From positions 32,156 through 96,155 of the forward strand of contig PXQU01000003.1 of the NCBI GenBank assembly GCA_003021785.1: a DNA stretch of 64,000 nt, in the 5' to 3' direction. The notes under the pieces are model-generated. The model did not search any database. It was not told the DNA's origin and saw nothing but the letters and a program-made list of their open reading frames with translations. Positions 54,525 through 62,076 of this stretch are shown one piece after another. Source of the DNA: Halobacteriales archaeon QH_7_65_31. GTDB taxonomy: Archaea > Halobacteriota > Halobacteria > Halobacteriales > Haloarculaceae. The first letter of the stretch is position 1, and each line of letters opens with the position of its first letter. A program made the translations under genes and the position numbers.

Positions 54525-56049
54525 ACTGCACCTCCGTGTCCGAGCGGTGATGACAGCCACGGGACTCGTCGTTCTCGGTCGCTGCACGCACGACGAGCAG
54601 CGCCGTCACCGTCGCGTTGCGGAGTTCGTACAGCTCGCGGCTCGTCCGCGTCCGGGTGTAGGCGTCCACCTCGCCCTTCAGCCGGCGGATGCTCGTCGCC
54701 GCACGTGCGAGACCGTCGCTCGTGCGTTCGAGACCGACGTACTCGGTCATCGTCCGCCGGAGCCGGTCGGCCTTCTCGCTCGCGAACCGCGCCGGCAGGT
54801 CGGGGTCGCTGTCGCGCGGCTCGCTCACCTCGACGGCCTCAGGCTCGACACCGACCGCCTGCCGACCGGCGCGGCGACCGACGACCAGCCCTTCAAGCAG
54901 TGAGGTGGAGGCGAGCCGGTTCGCTCCGTGCACGCCCGTCCGGGCGCACTCACCGGCGGCGAACAGCCGACCCAGCGAGGTCCGTCCGTCCATATCGGCC
55001 GCCAGCCCCCCACAGCAGAAGTGCTCGGCGGGTGCGACCGGGATCCCGTCTTCTGGGTCGACACCGCGCTCTCGGCATCGCTTCGCCAGCCCGGGGAACG
55101 ACGCGTCGAACGCTACCTCGGACACGTCGAGCCGAACCGCTCCCGTCCGCTCGCGCTCGCTCGCGACGGCCCCTGCCACTACGTCGCGCGGTGCGAGCGA
55201 GCCGTCCGGGTGGATCTCGGGCATGAACCGCTCACCGTCGCCGTTCCGGAGGACGCCGCCCTCGCCCCTGACGGCCTCGCTGAGGAGGAACGTCCCCGTG
55301 TCGTCGCTCTCGTCGCCATCGCGGTCGCCGTCGCTCCCGACGAGGGCAGTGTCGAGCGCAGTCGGGTGGAACTGGACGTACTCCATGTCGGCCACGTCGG
55401 CTCCGGCGAGCGCCCCCATCGCGATTCCGTCACCGGTCGCGCTGTCGGGGTTCGTCGTCCGGTCGTAGGCCGCCCCGATACCGCCCGTCGCGAGGACAGT
55501 CCCGCCGGCGAAGTGGACCGACACCGCGCCGTCCTGTTCGAGCAGCGCGCCGTGGACCCGTCCCTCGTGGGTCACCAGATCGAGCGCCGTCGTCTCCTCG
55601 CGAACGGTCACGTCGGTCTCCTCGTCGAGATACGCGAGAAAGCGGGGCAGAATCGCCGCACCGGTCGCCGCATCGACGTGGAGGATGCGCGACTCGCTGT
55701 GTGCCGCCTCGCGACCGTAGTCGAACTCGTCGCCGTCGGTGTCGAACGGTACGTCCAGCGTCTCGATCAGGATGTCCTCGACGGCGGGCCGGGCCTCGCT
55801 GACGAGCGTCTCGACGGCGTCCGGGTCACAGGCTCCCGCGCCCGCCTCGATGATATCCGCACGGAACGTCTCCGGGTCCGAGCGCGTGACGGCGATGCCG
55901 CCCTGTGCCCAGTAGCTGTTCGTCTCCTCGGGCCGGGCGGCCTTCGTCGCGAGCACTACGTCACCGCCGGCGCGGGCCGCTTCGAGCGCCGCGGCACAGC
56001 CGGCGATACCGCCACCGACGACGAGCGTCTCCGAGTCGGTCGCGTTCAT
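54514..56049 (-). CDS. nadB: L-aspartate oxidase
   Basis: Oxidises L-aspartate to iminosuccinate with FAD, giving the substrate for NadA. The 511-residue protein has the FAD-binding TLVVGGGIAGCAAALEAARAG, SYWAQGGIAVTRSD, HVDAATGAAILPRF, TVLATGGIGAAYDRTTNP, the succinate dehydrogenase-type catalytic GTFLLSEAVRGEGGVLRN and HFCCGGLAADMDGRTSLGRLFAAGECA. An internal acidic insert (GSDGDRDGDESDDTG) is haloarchaeal. The ATG at 56049 overlaps the nadA stop by 4 nt. Fused C-terminus is the usual helical domain. Confidence 0.96.
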   Translation of the reverse strand: MNATDSETLVVGGGIAGCAAALEAARAGGDVVLATKAARPEETNSYWAQGGIAVTRSDPETFRADIIEAGAGACDPDAVETLVSEARPAVEDILIETLDVPFDTDGDEFDYGREAAHSESRILHVDAATGAAILPRFLAYLDEETDVTVREETTALDLVTHEGRVHGALLEQDGAVSVHFAGGTVLATGGIGAAYDRTTNPDSATGDGIAMGALAGADVADMEYVQFHPTALDTALVGSDGDRDGDESDDTGTFLLSEAVRGEGGVLRNGDGERFMPEIHPDGSLAPRDVVAGAVASERERTGAVRLDVSEVAFDASFPGLAKRCRERGVDPEDGIPVAPAEHFCCGGLAADMDGRTSLGRLFAAGECARTGVHGANRLASTSLLEGLVVGRRAGRQAVGVEPEAVEVSEPRDSDPDLPARFASEKADRLRRTMTEYVGLERTSDGLARAATSIRRLKGEVDAYTRTRTSRELYELRNATVTALLVVRAATENDESRGCHHRSDTEVQYAD

Positions 56050-57179
56050 AGCTCTAACATCCGGTCGAGTGCGACGCCGGCCAGCTCCTTCTCTCGCGGG
56101 GCCACGTCGATACGGTTGCGCTCCGTTCCGTCCACGAGCCCCTCTAACAGCCACGTGAGGTAGTTCGGGTCGATCTGCCGCATCGCGTTACAGTCCATGC
56201 AGGCGTCACCACACAGCGGGACCACCGCCACGTCCTCGTGCCAGCGGTCGAGGTGGTTCGCGAGATGGATCTCGGTTCCGATGGCCCATCGGTCACCGGG
56301 ATCGGCGTCCGCCACCGTCTCGCAGATGGTGGCCGTCGACCCGACCACGTCGGCGGCAGCGGCGACCTCACGGCGACACTCGGGGTGGACGACCACGTTC
56401 ACGTCGTCGTACCGGTCGCGCACCTCGGTGACGTGATGCTCGCGGAACCGCTCGTGCACCTGACAGTAGCCGTCCCAGAGAATCACGTCGGCGTCGGCCA
56501 CCTCGCCGGGACTCCCCCCGTCTTCAGCCCACGGGTCCCACTCCGCGGTCGAATCGGCCATTCCGAGCTCGTGGGCGGTGTTTTCGCCGAGATGCTTGTC
56601 GGGCAAGAAGAGGACCGTATCACCGCGCTCGAAGGCCCACTCGAAGGCGTCGGCGGCGTTCGAGGAGGTACACACCAGCCCGCCCTGCTCGGCACAGAAC
56701 GCCTTCAGGTCGGCGTAGCTGTTCATATACGTTATCGGGACGATATCCGCGTCGGGAGCGGCGGCGGTGAGCTGGTCCCATGCCACGTCCACTTGGAGCG
56801 CTTCTGCCATCCCGGCCATCGGACACGACGCCTCCATCGACGGCAGGAGGACGGACTGATCGTCGTCAGTGATGATGTCGGCCGACTCGGCCATGAACGT
56901 CACGCCACAGAAGATGACGTGGCTCGCGTCGGAGTCGGCGGCCCGTTTCGAGAGCTCGTACGAGTCGCCGACGAAGTCCGCGTGCTCGACGATCTCGCGG
57001 CGCTGGTAGTTGTGGCCGAGGATGAGCACGTCGTCGCCCAACGCGTCCGTCGCCGTCTCGATGCGTTCGGTTCGTTCGGCCTCGGTCAGGTCCCGGTAGG
57101 CGGGCGGGAGCTGCTCCAAGTTATCGTACTTGAACAGACTGAGGTCCGTCTCGAACGCCGCGGTCTCCATTCGTGGCAT
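56046..57179 (-). CDS. nadA: Quinolinate synthase
   Basis: Condenses iminosuccinate with dihydroxyacetone phosphate using a [4Fe-4S] cluster. The 377-residue protein has LILGHNYQRREIVEHADFVGDS, IFCGVTFMAESADI (Cys ligand), GGLVCTSSNA (Cys ligand), HPECRREV and the C-terminal CGDACMDCNAMRQ with the third ligand. Met codons at 57179 and 57170 are both possible (MPRMETAAFE); 57179 is used. A TATA-like AAAATCTTTT (57212-57221) lies within AAGA-N5-TCTT (57214-57226), a candidate operator. First gene of the operon. Confidence 0.95.
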   Translation of the reverse strand: MPRMETAAFETDLSLFKYDNLEQLPPAYRDLTEAERTERIETATDALGDDVLILGHNYQRREIVEHADFVGDSYELSKRAADSDASHVIFCGVTFMAESADIITDDDQSVLLPSMEASCPMAGMAEALQVDVAWDQLTAAAPDADIVPITYMNSYADLKAFCAEQGGLVCTSSNAADAFEWAFERGDTVLFLPDKHLGENTAHELGMADSTAEWDPWAEDGGSPGEVADADVILWDGYCQVHERFREHHVTEVRDRYDDVNVVVHPECRREVAAAADVVGSTATICETVADADPGDRWAIGTEIHLANHLDRWHEDVAVVPLCGDACMDCNAMRQIDPNYLTWLLEGLVDGTERNRIDVAPREKELAGVALDRMLEL

Positions 57180-57434
57180 TGTGTATACGCACTCCAACGC
57201 GCGGCCGTGTGAAAAGATTTTGTCTTCAAAACCCGAAGGGTGTCACTCGTATGCTCCAAACTACCTGAAACGTGGCTGTCGTTCTCCGGGGAACGGTACT
57301 GCGTCTGTCGGTGGTCCCGACGTACAGCGAGACAAGGCAGATTCGACCGGCTCAGTCGACCTACAGGGCATCCGTACGATACTGAGTCTGATCTGAGCGA
57401 TTAACTATTTACCTCTGGCTAATTAGTTACGAAT
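57180..57434. other. Upstream region of nadA and of the AT-rich pocket
   Basis: A 255-nt divergent interval. It holds the nadA TATA-like AAAATCTTTT (57212-57221) and the TATA-like TATTTACC (57405-57412) of the lipoprotein on the other strand. TAACTA (57402-57407) and TAGTTA (57424-57429) form an inverted repeat around the latter. The central part shows nothing else that I can support; no transposase remnant could be identified with confidence. Confidence 0.5.
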
Positions 57435-57902
57435 ATGACGAAACAGTTCACCCGTCGGACTGTCGTCGCCACCGCAGCTGTGGTCGCCGGAGCAGGGTGT
57501 CTCAATAACGACCCTACTACTGAATCGGACCCACCGACCCTCAATTCCCCACCCGCTTTCCGAGATGACGCAGTGACGGATGTCGTGGTCTACGCCCCTC
57601 CAGACGAGCCCGTGGAGGTAACGGTTTCTGCCGGGTCTTGGAGTCAGGAGCTTGAGCTAGACGCCGATGAACGCTGGATGTCTCCCGATATAATCGGTCC
57701 TGACGAAACCCCGACGGTCCGAATTGAGACCGGCGGTGAGAGTCTACACATCGATTGGCCTCCAGAGGGAGACATTCAGCAAGTGTTGTACGTATCTATC
57801 AATCAATTGGGGTTCATAATTTACGCATCACTAAGAAACAAAGAAGGAGAAATAAAAGAAAAACGAATACCAAGTGGTAATCCGACACCCACTCCCGAAT
57901 AA
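57435..57902 (+). CDS. Tat-exported lipoprotein, lower GC than neighbours
   Basis: A 155-residue lipoprotein with Tat motif TRRTVVATAAVVAGAGC (RR at 7-8) and lipobox Cys22, then an Asn/Asp/Thr-rich linker. The mature domain is beta-rich (VTDVVVYAPPDEPVEVTVSAG) and ends in a Lys-rich, AT-rich stretch that is unlike the acidic, GC-rich haloarchaeal norm, so the gene may be acquired. The TATA-like TATTTACC about 27 nt before the ATG supports the start. No function known. Confidence 0.78.
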   Translation: MTKQFTRRTVVATAAVVAGAGCLNNDPTTESDPPTLNSPPAFRDDAVTDVVVYAPPDEPVEVTVSAGSWSQELELDADERWMSPDIIGPDETPTVRIETGGESLHIDWPPEGDIQQVLYVSINQLGFIIYASLRNKEGEIKEKRIPSGNPTPTPE

Positions 57903-58399
57903 CTCGATGCTGAATCGGCAAGCTGTGACGATTCGTCTAGTTTCCGACAGAGGTAGCTCTCGTGTGCCGAACCCCAGAACGCACAACGCTGAGGCGATCG
58001 AACGGGGAAACGGTTGGAGGACGGTGCGTCTCGCTACAGAGTGTCTCGATTCGATCACGTAGAGGCCGAGACCGATCTCGTCGGTGCTCTCTCGTAGACC
58101 TCGCTGTCGAGCGGCTCGATGGGACGTGGGCCGTCACCCCACACCCCTCAGTGTGAATGGTCCAACGCCCAGGATACCGCGACGACGAAGCCCCAACAGC
58201 GGAACTCCTCACGCCGTCGGGAGAGGTTTCGCTTCAGTGACGGAGCTTCGGCTCCGACGCGAGGATTCGGTCTATAGATTTTACTGGGCAAATCTTCTAT
58301 TGGGATACTTCCAGATAAAGATACCTATATGGTCGTGTAGCACCAGATGGGATCAGCTGAACCGACACGCATACGCCGATCGACGTGGAGGCTAAGCTA
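57903..58399. other. 497-nt intergenic AT-richer pocket
   Basis: No gene is supported here. A perfect hairpin CGGAGC-TTCG-GCTCCG (58241-58256), a 6-bp stem with a UUCG tetraloop, and a second inverted repeat AGATTT-N8-AAATCT (58276-58295) are present. The stretch CCCCAACAGCGGAACTCC and following bases resemble the downstream end of IS200/IS605-type elements, but this is from memory and uncertain. AT-rich TATA-like candidates near 58311-58330 (AGATAAAGATACC) may serve the RdfA-like gene. Confidence 0.5.
58241..58256. repeat. Perfect UUCG-tetraloop hairpin
   Basis: CGGAGC, TTCG loop, GCTCCG; on either strand this gives a very stable stem-loop. It is about 144 nt upstream of the RdfA-like ATG. 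It may be a terminator of an upstream transcript, part of an sRNA, or a remnant of a mobile element. Confidence 0.6.
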
Positions 58400-59002
58400 A
58401 TGAGCGAGAACGGCGACGAACCATGCTGTAAGATCACCCGGGTCGCGCGGGCGTATCACGTGCGAGACGTCGATCAGAAGCTACTACGGCAACGAGAACA
58501 GGGGGCCAGCCTGCGCGAGTTAGCGACCTTCTTCAACGAGCGGATTCTCTCCGACGCGCTCGATCGAGCCACGCAGGAGGTGATCGGTGACGCGGAGACG
58601 GTGTACGCGGTTCTGACGGACGACGACATGGACCGAGCGCGACAGGCGGAGCTCCGGTCGAAACTGACCCGATACGACGTCGACATCGATGCCGTTCAGC
58701 AGGACTTCGTCTCACACCAGACCGTTCGGAACCACCTCAACGGGTGTAGCGATATAGACACCGCGAGGGAGTCTACCTTCGATGTCGAAGCCGGCCGGAA
58801 GACGATCGAGTGGGCGCAGGCCCGTTCCGAGGGCGTAATCGAGCAGACGATCGAGCGACTCAGGAACGCGGGAGCGGTGACAGACACCCAGACCGAAGTG
58901 ACGCAGTCCGTCCGGGTAGCGTGTTCCGCCTGTGGACAGTCGTATCGAATCGACGCGTTCCTTGAACAGGCCGGATGCGACTGTCGGGCCGACTCGGATT
59001 GA
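58400..59002 (+). CDS. rdfA: RdfA-like rod-determining factor
   Basis: A 200-residue protein resembling RdfA, a cell-shape determinant of Haloferax volcanii. It starts CCKITRVARAYHVRDVDQKLL, has helical motifs RQREQGASLRELATFFNERIL and SHQTVRNHLNGCSD that look like a winged-helix, then an acidic helical part, and a C-terminal zinc ribbon (ACSACGQ...GCDC). GTGGAGG about 8 nt before the ATG is a good Shine-Dalgarno; a GTG five codons earlier is less likely. It lies 58 nt before the SMC-related gene. Confidence 0.75.
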   Translation: MSENGDEPCCKITRVARAYHVRDVDQKLLRQREQGASLRELATFFNERILSDALDRATQEVIGDAETVYAVLTDDDMDRARQAELRSKLTRYDVDIDAVQQDFVSHQTVRNHLNGCSDIDTARESTFDVEAGRKTIEWAQARSEGVIEQTIERLRNAGAVTDTQTEVTQSVRVACSACGQSYRIDAFLEQAGCDCRADSD

Positions 59003-59026
59003 TGTCAGAACGAGATTATATCCCGT

Positions 59027-59037
59027 ACGACTTATTC
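59027..59037 (+). promoter_or_regulatory. TATA-like box for the SMC-related gene
   Basis: CGACTTATTCG about 27 nt upstream of the ATG at 59060 suggests that the SMC-related gene has its own leaderless promoter between the RdfA-like stop and its start. Confidence 0.5.
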
Positions 59038-59059
59038 GTCCCTGCTGAATAGCACGTGT

Positions 59060-61003
59060 ATGAGTCAGTTCGACACGGAACGGCCCGTGAGGCTATACGC
59101 GGAGAATATCGGCGGGCTCTCGGAGTCTGAAGTGACACTACGGCCGGGTGTCACAGTGCTCCGCGGGAGAAACGCGACCGGACGGACCTCGTTGCTCAAA
59201 GCGCTGACCGGCGTCCTCGGCGGCTCGACACCTGCCCTCAGAGGCAACACAGCGAAGGGCCGTGTCCGGCTGGAATGGGGAAACGATACCTACGACCAGC
59301 GTCTGGAACGTGAGAACGGAACCGTACGGACGTCCGGACAGACCGTCACCGAACGGAGTGAACTCGTCGATCTGTTCGTCTGCTTAACAGAGGATAACCC
59401 CGCACGCAGGGCGGTCGTTCAGGGCGATGATCTGCGGGATATCATCATGCGACCCGTCGATACCGACGCGATCCAACGCCGGATCGAGGAGCTACAGAGC
59501 GAGCGGAACCGGATCGGCCAGCGGCTCCGGTCTATCGACAGCGAGTTAGATCGCCGCACGGACGTCACGTCTCGTAAAGCGTCGGTAAAAAGCGAACTCG
59601 ATGAACTCGACGGCCAGATCGCTGAACTGCGCGACCGACTGACCGAGTACGACGCCGACCCGCAAGATGCCGAACAGGTAGAAGAGGCCCTGAAATCACT
59701 GGAAGAGCGGAAACAGACCCTCGAATCGATCAGTAATCGGATCCGAACCAACGAGGACACCCTCGAAGCGCTCCGTGACGAACAGCAGGAACTCCAGACC
59801 GAACAGCGCTCCGTAGAGACATCCGAGGAGGAACTCACGCGGATTGAGACGAAACTCTCTGAGCTCACGTCCCGAGAGCGTTCCCTCGCGACGACTATCA
59901 ACGATCTCTCTGCGATCGTGGAGTTCAACGAGGAGCTGGTCTCGGACACTAACTCGGAGTTCCTGCTCTCGGACGACGTCGACTCCGCCGTGGCGAAACT
60001 GAACCCGATGTCCGAATCCGTCCGGTGCTGGACGTGTGGTAGTCAGGTCGACCGAAGTCGGGTTTCGGACCGATTAGACGAACTTCGGAGCGTAATCGAT
60101 GAGAAGAGAGCAGAACGCACCGACGTCCAGTCGCGGATCGAAGATCTCCGCGAGACGCAAGCAGAACTTCAGGACGAAATCGAACGCCGAGACGAACTCA
60201 GCCGCCGTCTGACCGAGATCTCGACCGAGATCGCTCAGCGGGAGCAGAAGCTCGAGTCGCTGCGAGATCGACGGAACGAGACCCGCCAGCGGCTCTCCAG
60301 TCTCGAAGAGTCTGTCTCGGAACGAGAGACGCTGCAAGAGACCGAACTGGTAGACCAGTACCAACGGCTCAGTGAGCTCGAGTACGAGCGCGGACAGTTG
60401 GAAGAAGAGCTGTCGTCGACTCGCGAAGAGATCGCGGAGCTGGATCGCCTCGCGGACGAGCAGGAGCAGCTTCAGGCCCAACAAGACGAGATACGCGAGG
60501 AGTTAGCGGGTCAACGAACGCAGATTCGAGATCTCGAAGAACGTGCAATCGAGGCGTTCAACGAACACATGGACGAGATCCTCGAGGTGCTTGACTACAG
60601 AAACGTCGCCCGCATCTGGATCGAACGGCAGACCGGAACGGAGTTCGATTCGAGTCACGGCGGCTACCGTGGAGGGTCTGCGACCAGATTCGAGCTACAC
60701 ATCGTCCGCGAATCCGATCAGGGGGCCGGCTATGAAGATACCGTCACCAATCTCAGCGAAAGCGAACGCGAGGTCATCGGACTGATCATCGCACTGGCGG
60801 GCTACTTAGTCCACAACGTGTATGAGGTCGTTCCGATGATGCTCTTGGACTCGTTGGAAGCCGTCGATGCAGACCGGATTGCCGACTTGGTCGACTACTT
60901 CGGTGAGTACACCTCGTATCTCGTCGTCGCTTTACTTCCCGAAGATGCCGACGCGCTCGGTGACTGTTGTGCACACGTCCCCGCGGAGCATCTGACGTCG
61001 TAA
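59060..61003 (+). CDS. Archaea-specific SMC-related ATPase
   Basis: A 647-residue Rad50/SMC-like protein: N-terminal ATPase half (1-130), about 400 residues of coiled coil with an apparent hook CWTC (Cys323, Cys326) and ATPase C-half. The Walker A is GRNATGRTS (36-44), with Arg42 where Lys is normal. The signature is LSESE (565-569). The Walker B MMLLDSLEA (593-601) has Ser598 in place of the catalytic Glu. The pair with RdfA suggests a role in cell-shape or chromosome organisation; ATPase activity may be altered. Confidence 0.85.
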   Translation: MSQFDTERPVRLYAENIGGLSESEVTLRPGVTVLRGRNATGRTSLLKALTGVLGGSTPALRGNTAKGRVRLEWGNDTYDQRLERENGTVRTSGQTVTERSELVDLFVCLTEDNPARRAVVQGDDLRDIIMRPVDTDAIQRRIEELQSERNRIGQRLRSIDSELDRRTDVTSRKASVKSELDELDGQIAELRDRLTEYDADPQDAEQVEEALKSLEERKQTLESISNRIRTNEDTLEALRDEQQELQTEQRSVETSEEELTRIETKLSELTSRERSLATTINDLSAIVEFNEELVSDTNSEFLLSDDVDSAVAKLNPMSESVRCWTCGSQVDRSRVSDRLDELRSVIDEKRAERTDVQSRIEDLRETQAELQDEIERRDELSRRLTEISTEIAQREQKLESLRDRRNETRQRLSSLEESVSERETLQETELVDQYQRLSELEYERGQLEEELSSTREEIAELDRLADEQEQLQAQQDEIREELAGQRTQIRDLEERAIEAFNEHMDEILEVLDYRNVARIWIERQTGTEFDSSHGGYRGGSATRFELHIVRESDQGAGYEDTVTNLSESEREVIGLIIALAGYLVHNVYEVVPMMLLDSLEAVDADRIADLVDYFGEYTSYLVVALLPEDADALGDCCAHVPAEHLTS

Positions 61004-61024
61004 CTCGTCGCTTCCCCCGTCGTC

Positions 61025-61046
61025 TTTACAACCGATCTTCTGTAAA
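61025..61046. promoter_or_regulatory. Palindrome TTTACA-N10-TGTAAA, distal to trkA
   Basis: TTTACA (61025-61030) and TGTAAA (61041-61046) with a 10-nt spacer, in the 53-nt gap between two converging genes. The same arms and spacer length recur at 61909-61930. Likely a protein-binding site or terminator; unproven. Confidence 0.5.
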
Positions 61047-61056
61047 CCAGTTCGGT

Positions 61057-61761
61057 TCATCCCGACCCTCCCTGTGCTGACTCCGTTCGACCGGGACTGA
61101 ACGGTGTAACTACTTCTTCGGTGATCCCGTCCTTCGAGAATATCGTAACGAGATCATCGCCCTCGATCTCCGTGTGGCCGCGAGGGATGATGATCTCCCC
61201 GTCGCGTTCGACCGCGACCACGATCATATTCGGGGAGAGGTATCCCGCGAGATCCGCCTGTTCGAGCGTTTCCCCGACGATCGAAGCTCCCTTCGAGACC
61301 GATATCTCGAACACTTCGGCGTCGCTGCTCACGTCGCCGACGTGCATGAAGTCCTGAACGCCCGGGTTGTACGTGCCACGGAAGAGATACTCCGCGATCA
61401 GTCGCTGGGGGTTCTCTATGATCGTCGCTCCCAGCTCCCGAAACATCGAGATGTTCGCTTCGTCGTGAACGACGCTGACCAGCGTCTCGCACCCTAAATC
61501 GCGAGCCAGCATCAGAACCATGAGATTCGCCGCGTCCTCCTCAGTGGTCGCGATGACCGCGTCGGCGTCACTCACCCCCGCTTCGCGGAGCGTGTCCCGC
61601 TCGGTGGCGTCGTTGCGAATCACGCGACAGTCATCGGACGTATCGAGATCGTGTGCTCGCTCGTGGTCGCGCTCGATAACGGTCACCTCGATATCCGCGT
61701 CGATCGCCAACTCCAGTACACTCGAACCTATACGGCCGGCTCCGATGATCACAGCAGTCAT
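61057..61761 (-). CDS. trkA: TrkA-type potassium uptake regulator
   Basis: A 234-residue cytoplasmic regulatory subunit of K+ transporters. Residues 1-120 form a RCK-N Rossmann domain with VIIGAGRIGSSVLELA (GxGxxG) and the nearby VIERDHERAHDL that binds NAD(H) or ATP; residues 145 to about 220 form TrkA-C (SVSKGASIVGETLEQADL, EIEGDDLVTIFS). The gene diverges from kdpFAB. It may control a Trk-type channel encoded elsewhere or the Kdp complex; this is inferred from position. Confidence 0.9.
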   Translation of the reverse strand: MTAVIIGAGRIGSSVLELAIDADIEVTVIERDHERAHDLDTSDDCRVIRNDATERDTLREAGVSDADAVIATTEEDAANLMVLMLARDLGCETLVSVVHDEANISMFRELGATIIENPQRLIAEYLFRGTYNPGVQDFMHVGDVSSDAEVFEISVSKGASIVGETLEQADLAGYLSPNMIVVAVERDGEIIIPRGHTEIEGDDLVTIFSKDGITEEVVTPFSPGRTESAQGGSG

Positions 61762-61984
61762 ACTACCCTCAGTTCACCGGGAGCCGATATAAAACATCGG
61801 ACACTCGGGAACGGGTGGTGAGCGAGGAGACGGAGGTTCCAGACTACGCGCTAATCTCGGCTTAGAGCCGCATCTCCCTGTGGTAAACTGCGCAGTGGTC
61901 GTTAGAGATTTACAGAAGATTGTCTGTAAAAACACGATGCTAAACCGCCAACTATAAGTACTCTATCGCGCTGAGTCCGGTTGC
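61762..61984. promoter_or_regulatory. Divergent control region of trkA and kdp
   Basis: 223 nt between two potassium loci. It contains TTTACA-N10-TGTAAA (61909-61930) and, 21 nt further, the TATA-like ACTATAAGTA (61951-61960) about 27 nt before kdpF. The palindrome lies upstream of the TATA box, which favours an activator at low potassium; a TGGTAAACTG half-site-like stretch near 61881 may be a second weaker site. No gene seen. Confidence 0.6.
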
Positions 61985-62074
61985 ATGCTCATCGGTGAAG
62001 CGGTACTGACAGCAGTAACCGTAGCGATCGTGGCGTACCTGACGTACGTCATGGTGTATCCAACGAGATTCTGA
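61985..62074 (+). CDS. kdpF: KdpF, small subunit of the K+-transporting ATPase
   Basis: A 29-residue single-helix membrane peptide starting [18 protein letters not shown] and ending with the KdpF-typical MVYPTRF. It stabilises the KdpFABC complex. The gene is too short for most ORF calls, but its place 2 nt before kdpA, the TATA box about 27 nt before the ATG and the C-terminal YP-RF motif fix it. Confidence 0.88.
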   Translation: MLIGEAVLTAVTVAIVAYLTYVMVYPTRF

Positions 62075-62076
62075 TA

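Noticed and set aside
57241..57396. Possible transposase remnant upstream of the lipoprotein gene
   Set aside because: The reading frames here are short and show no family motif; only the AT-rich pocket as a whole is noted.
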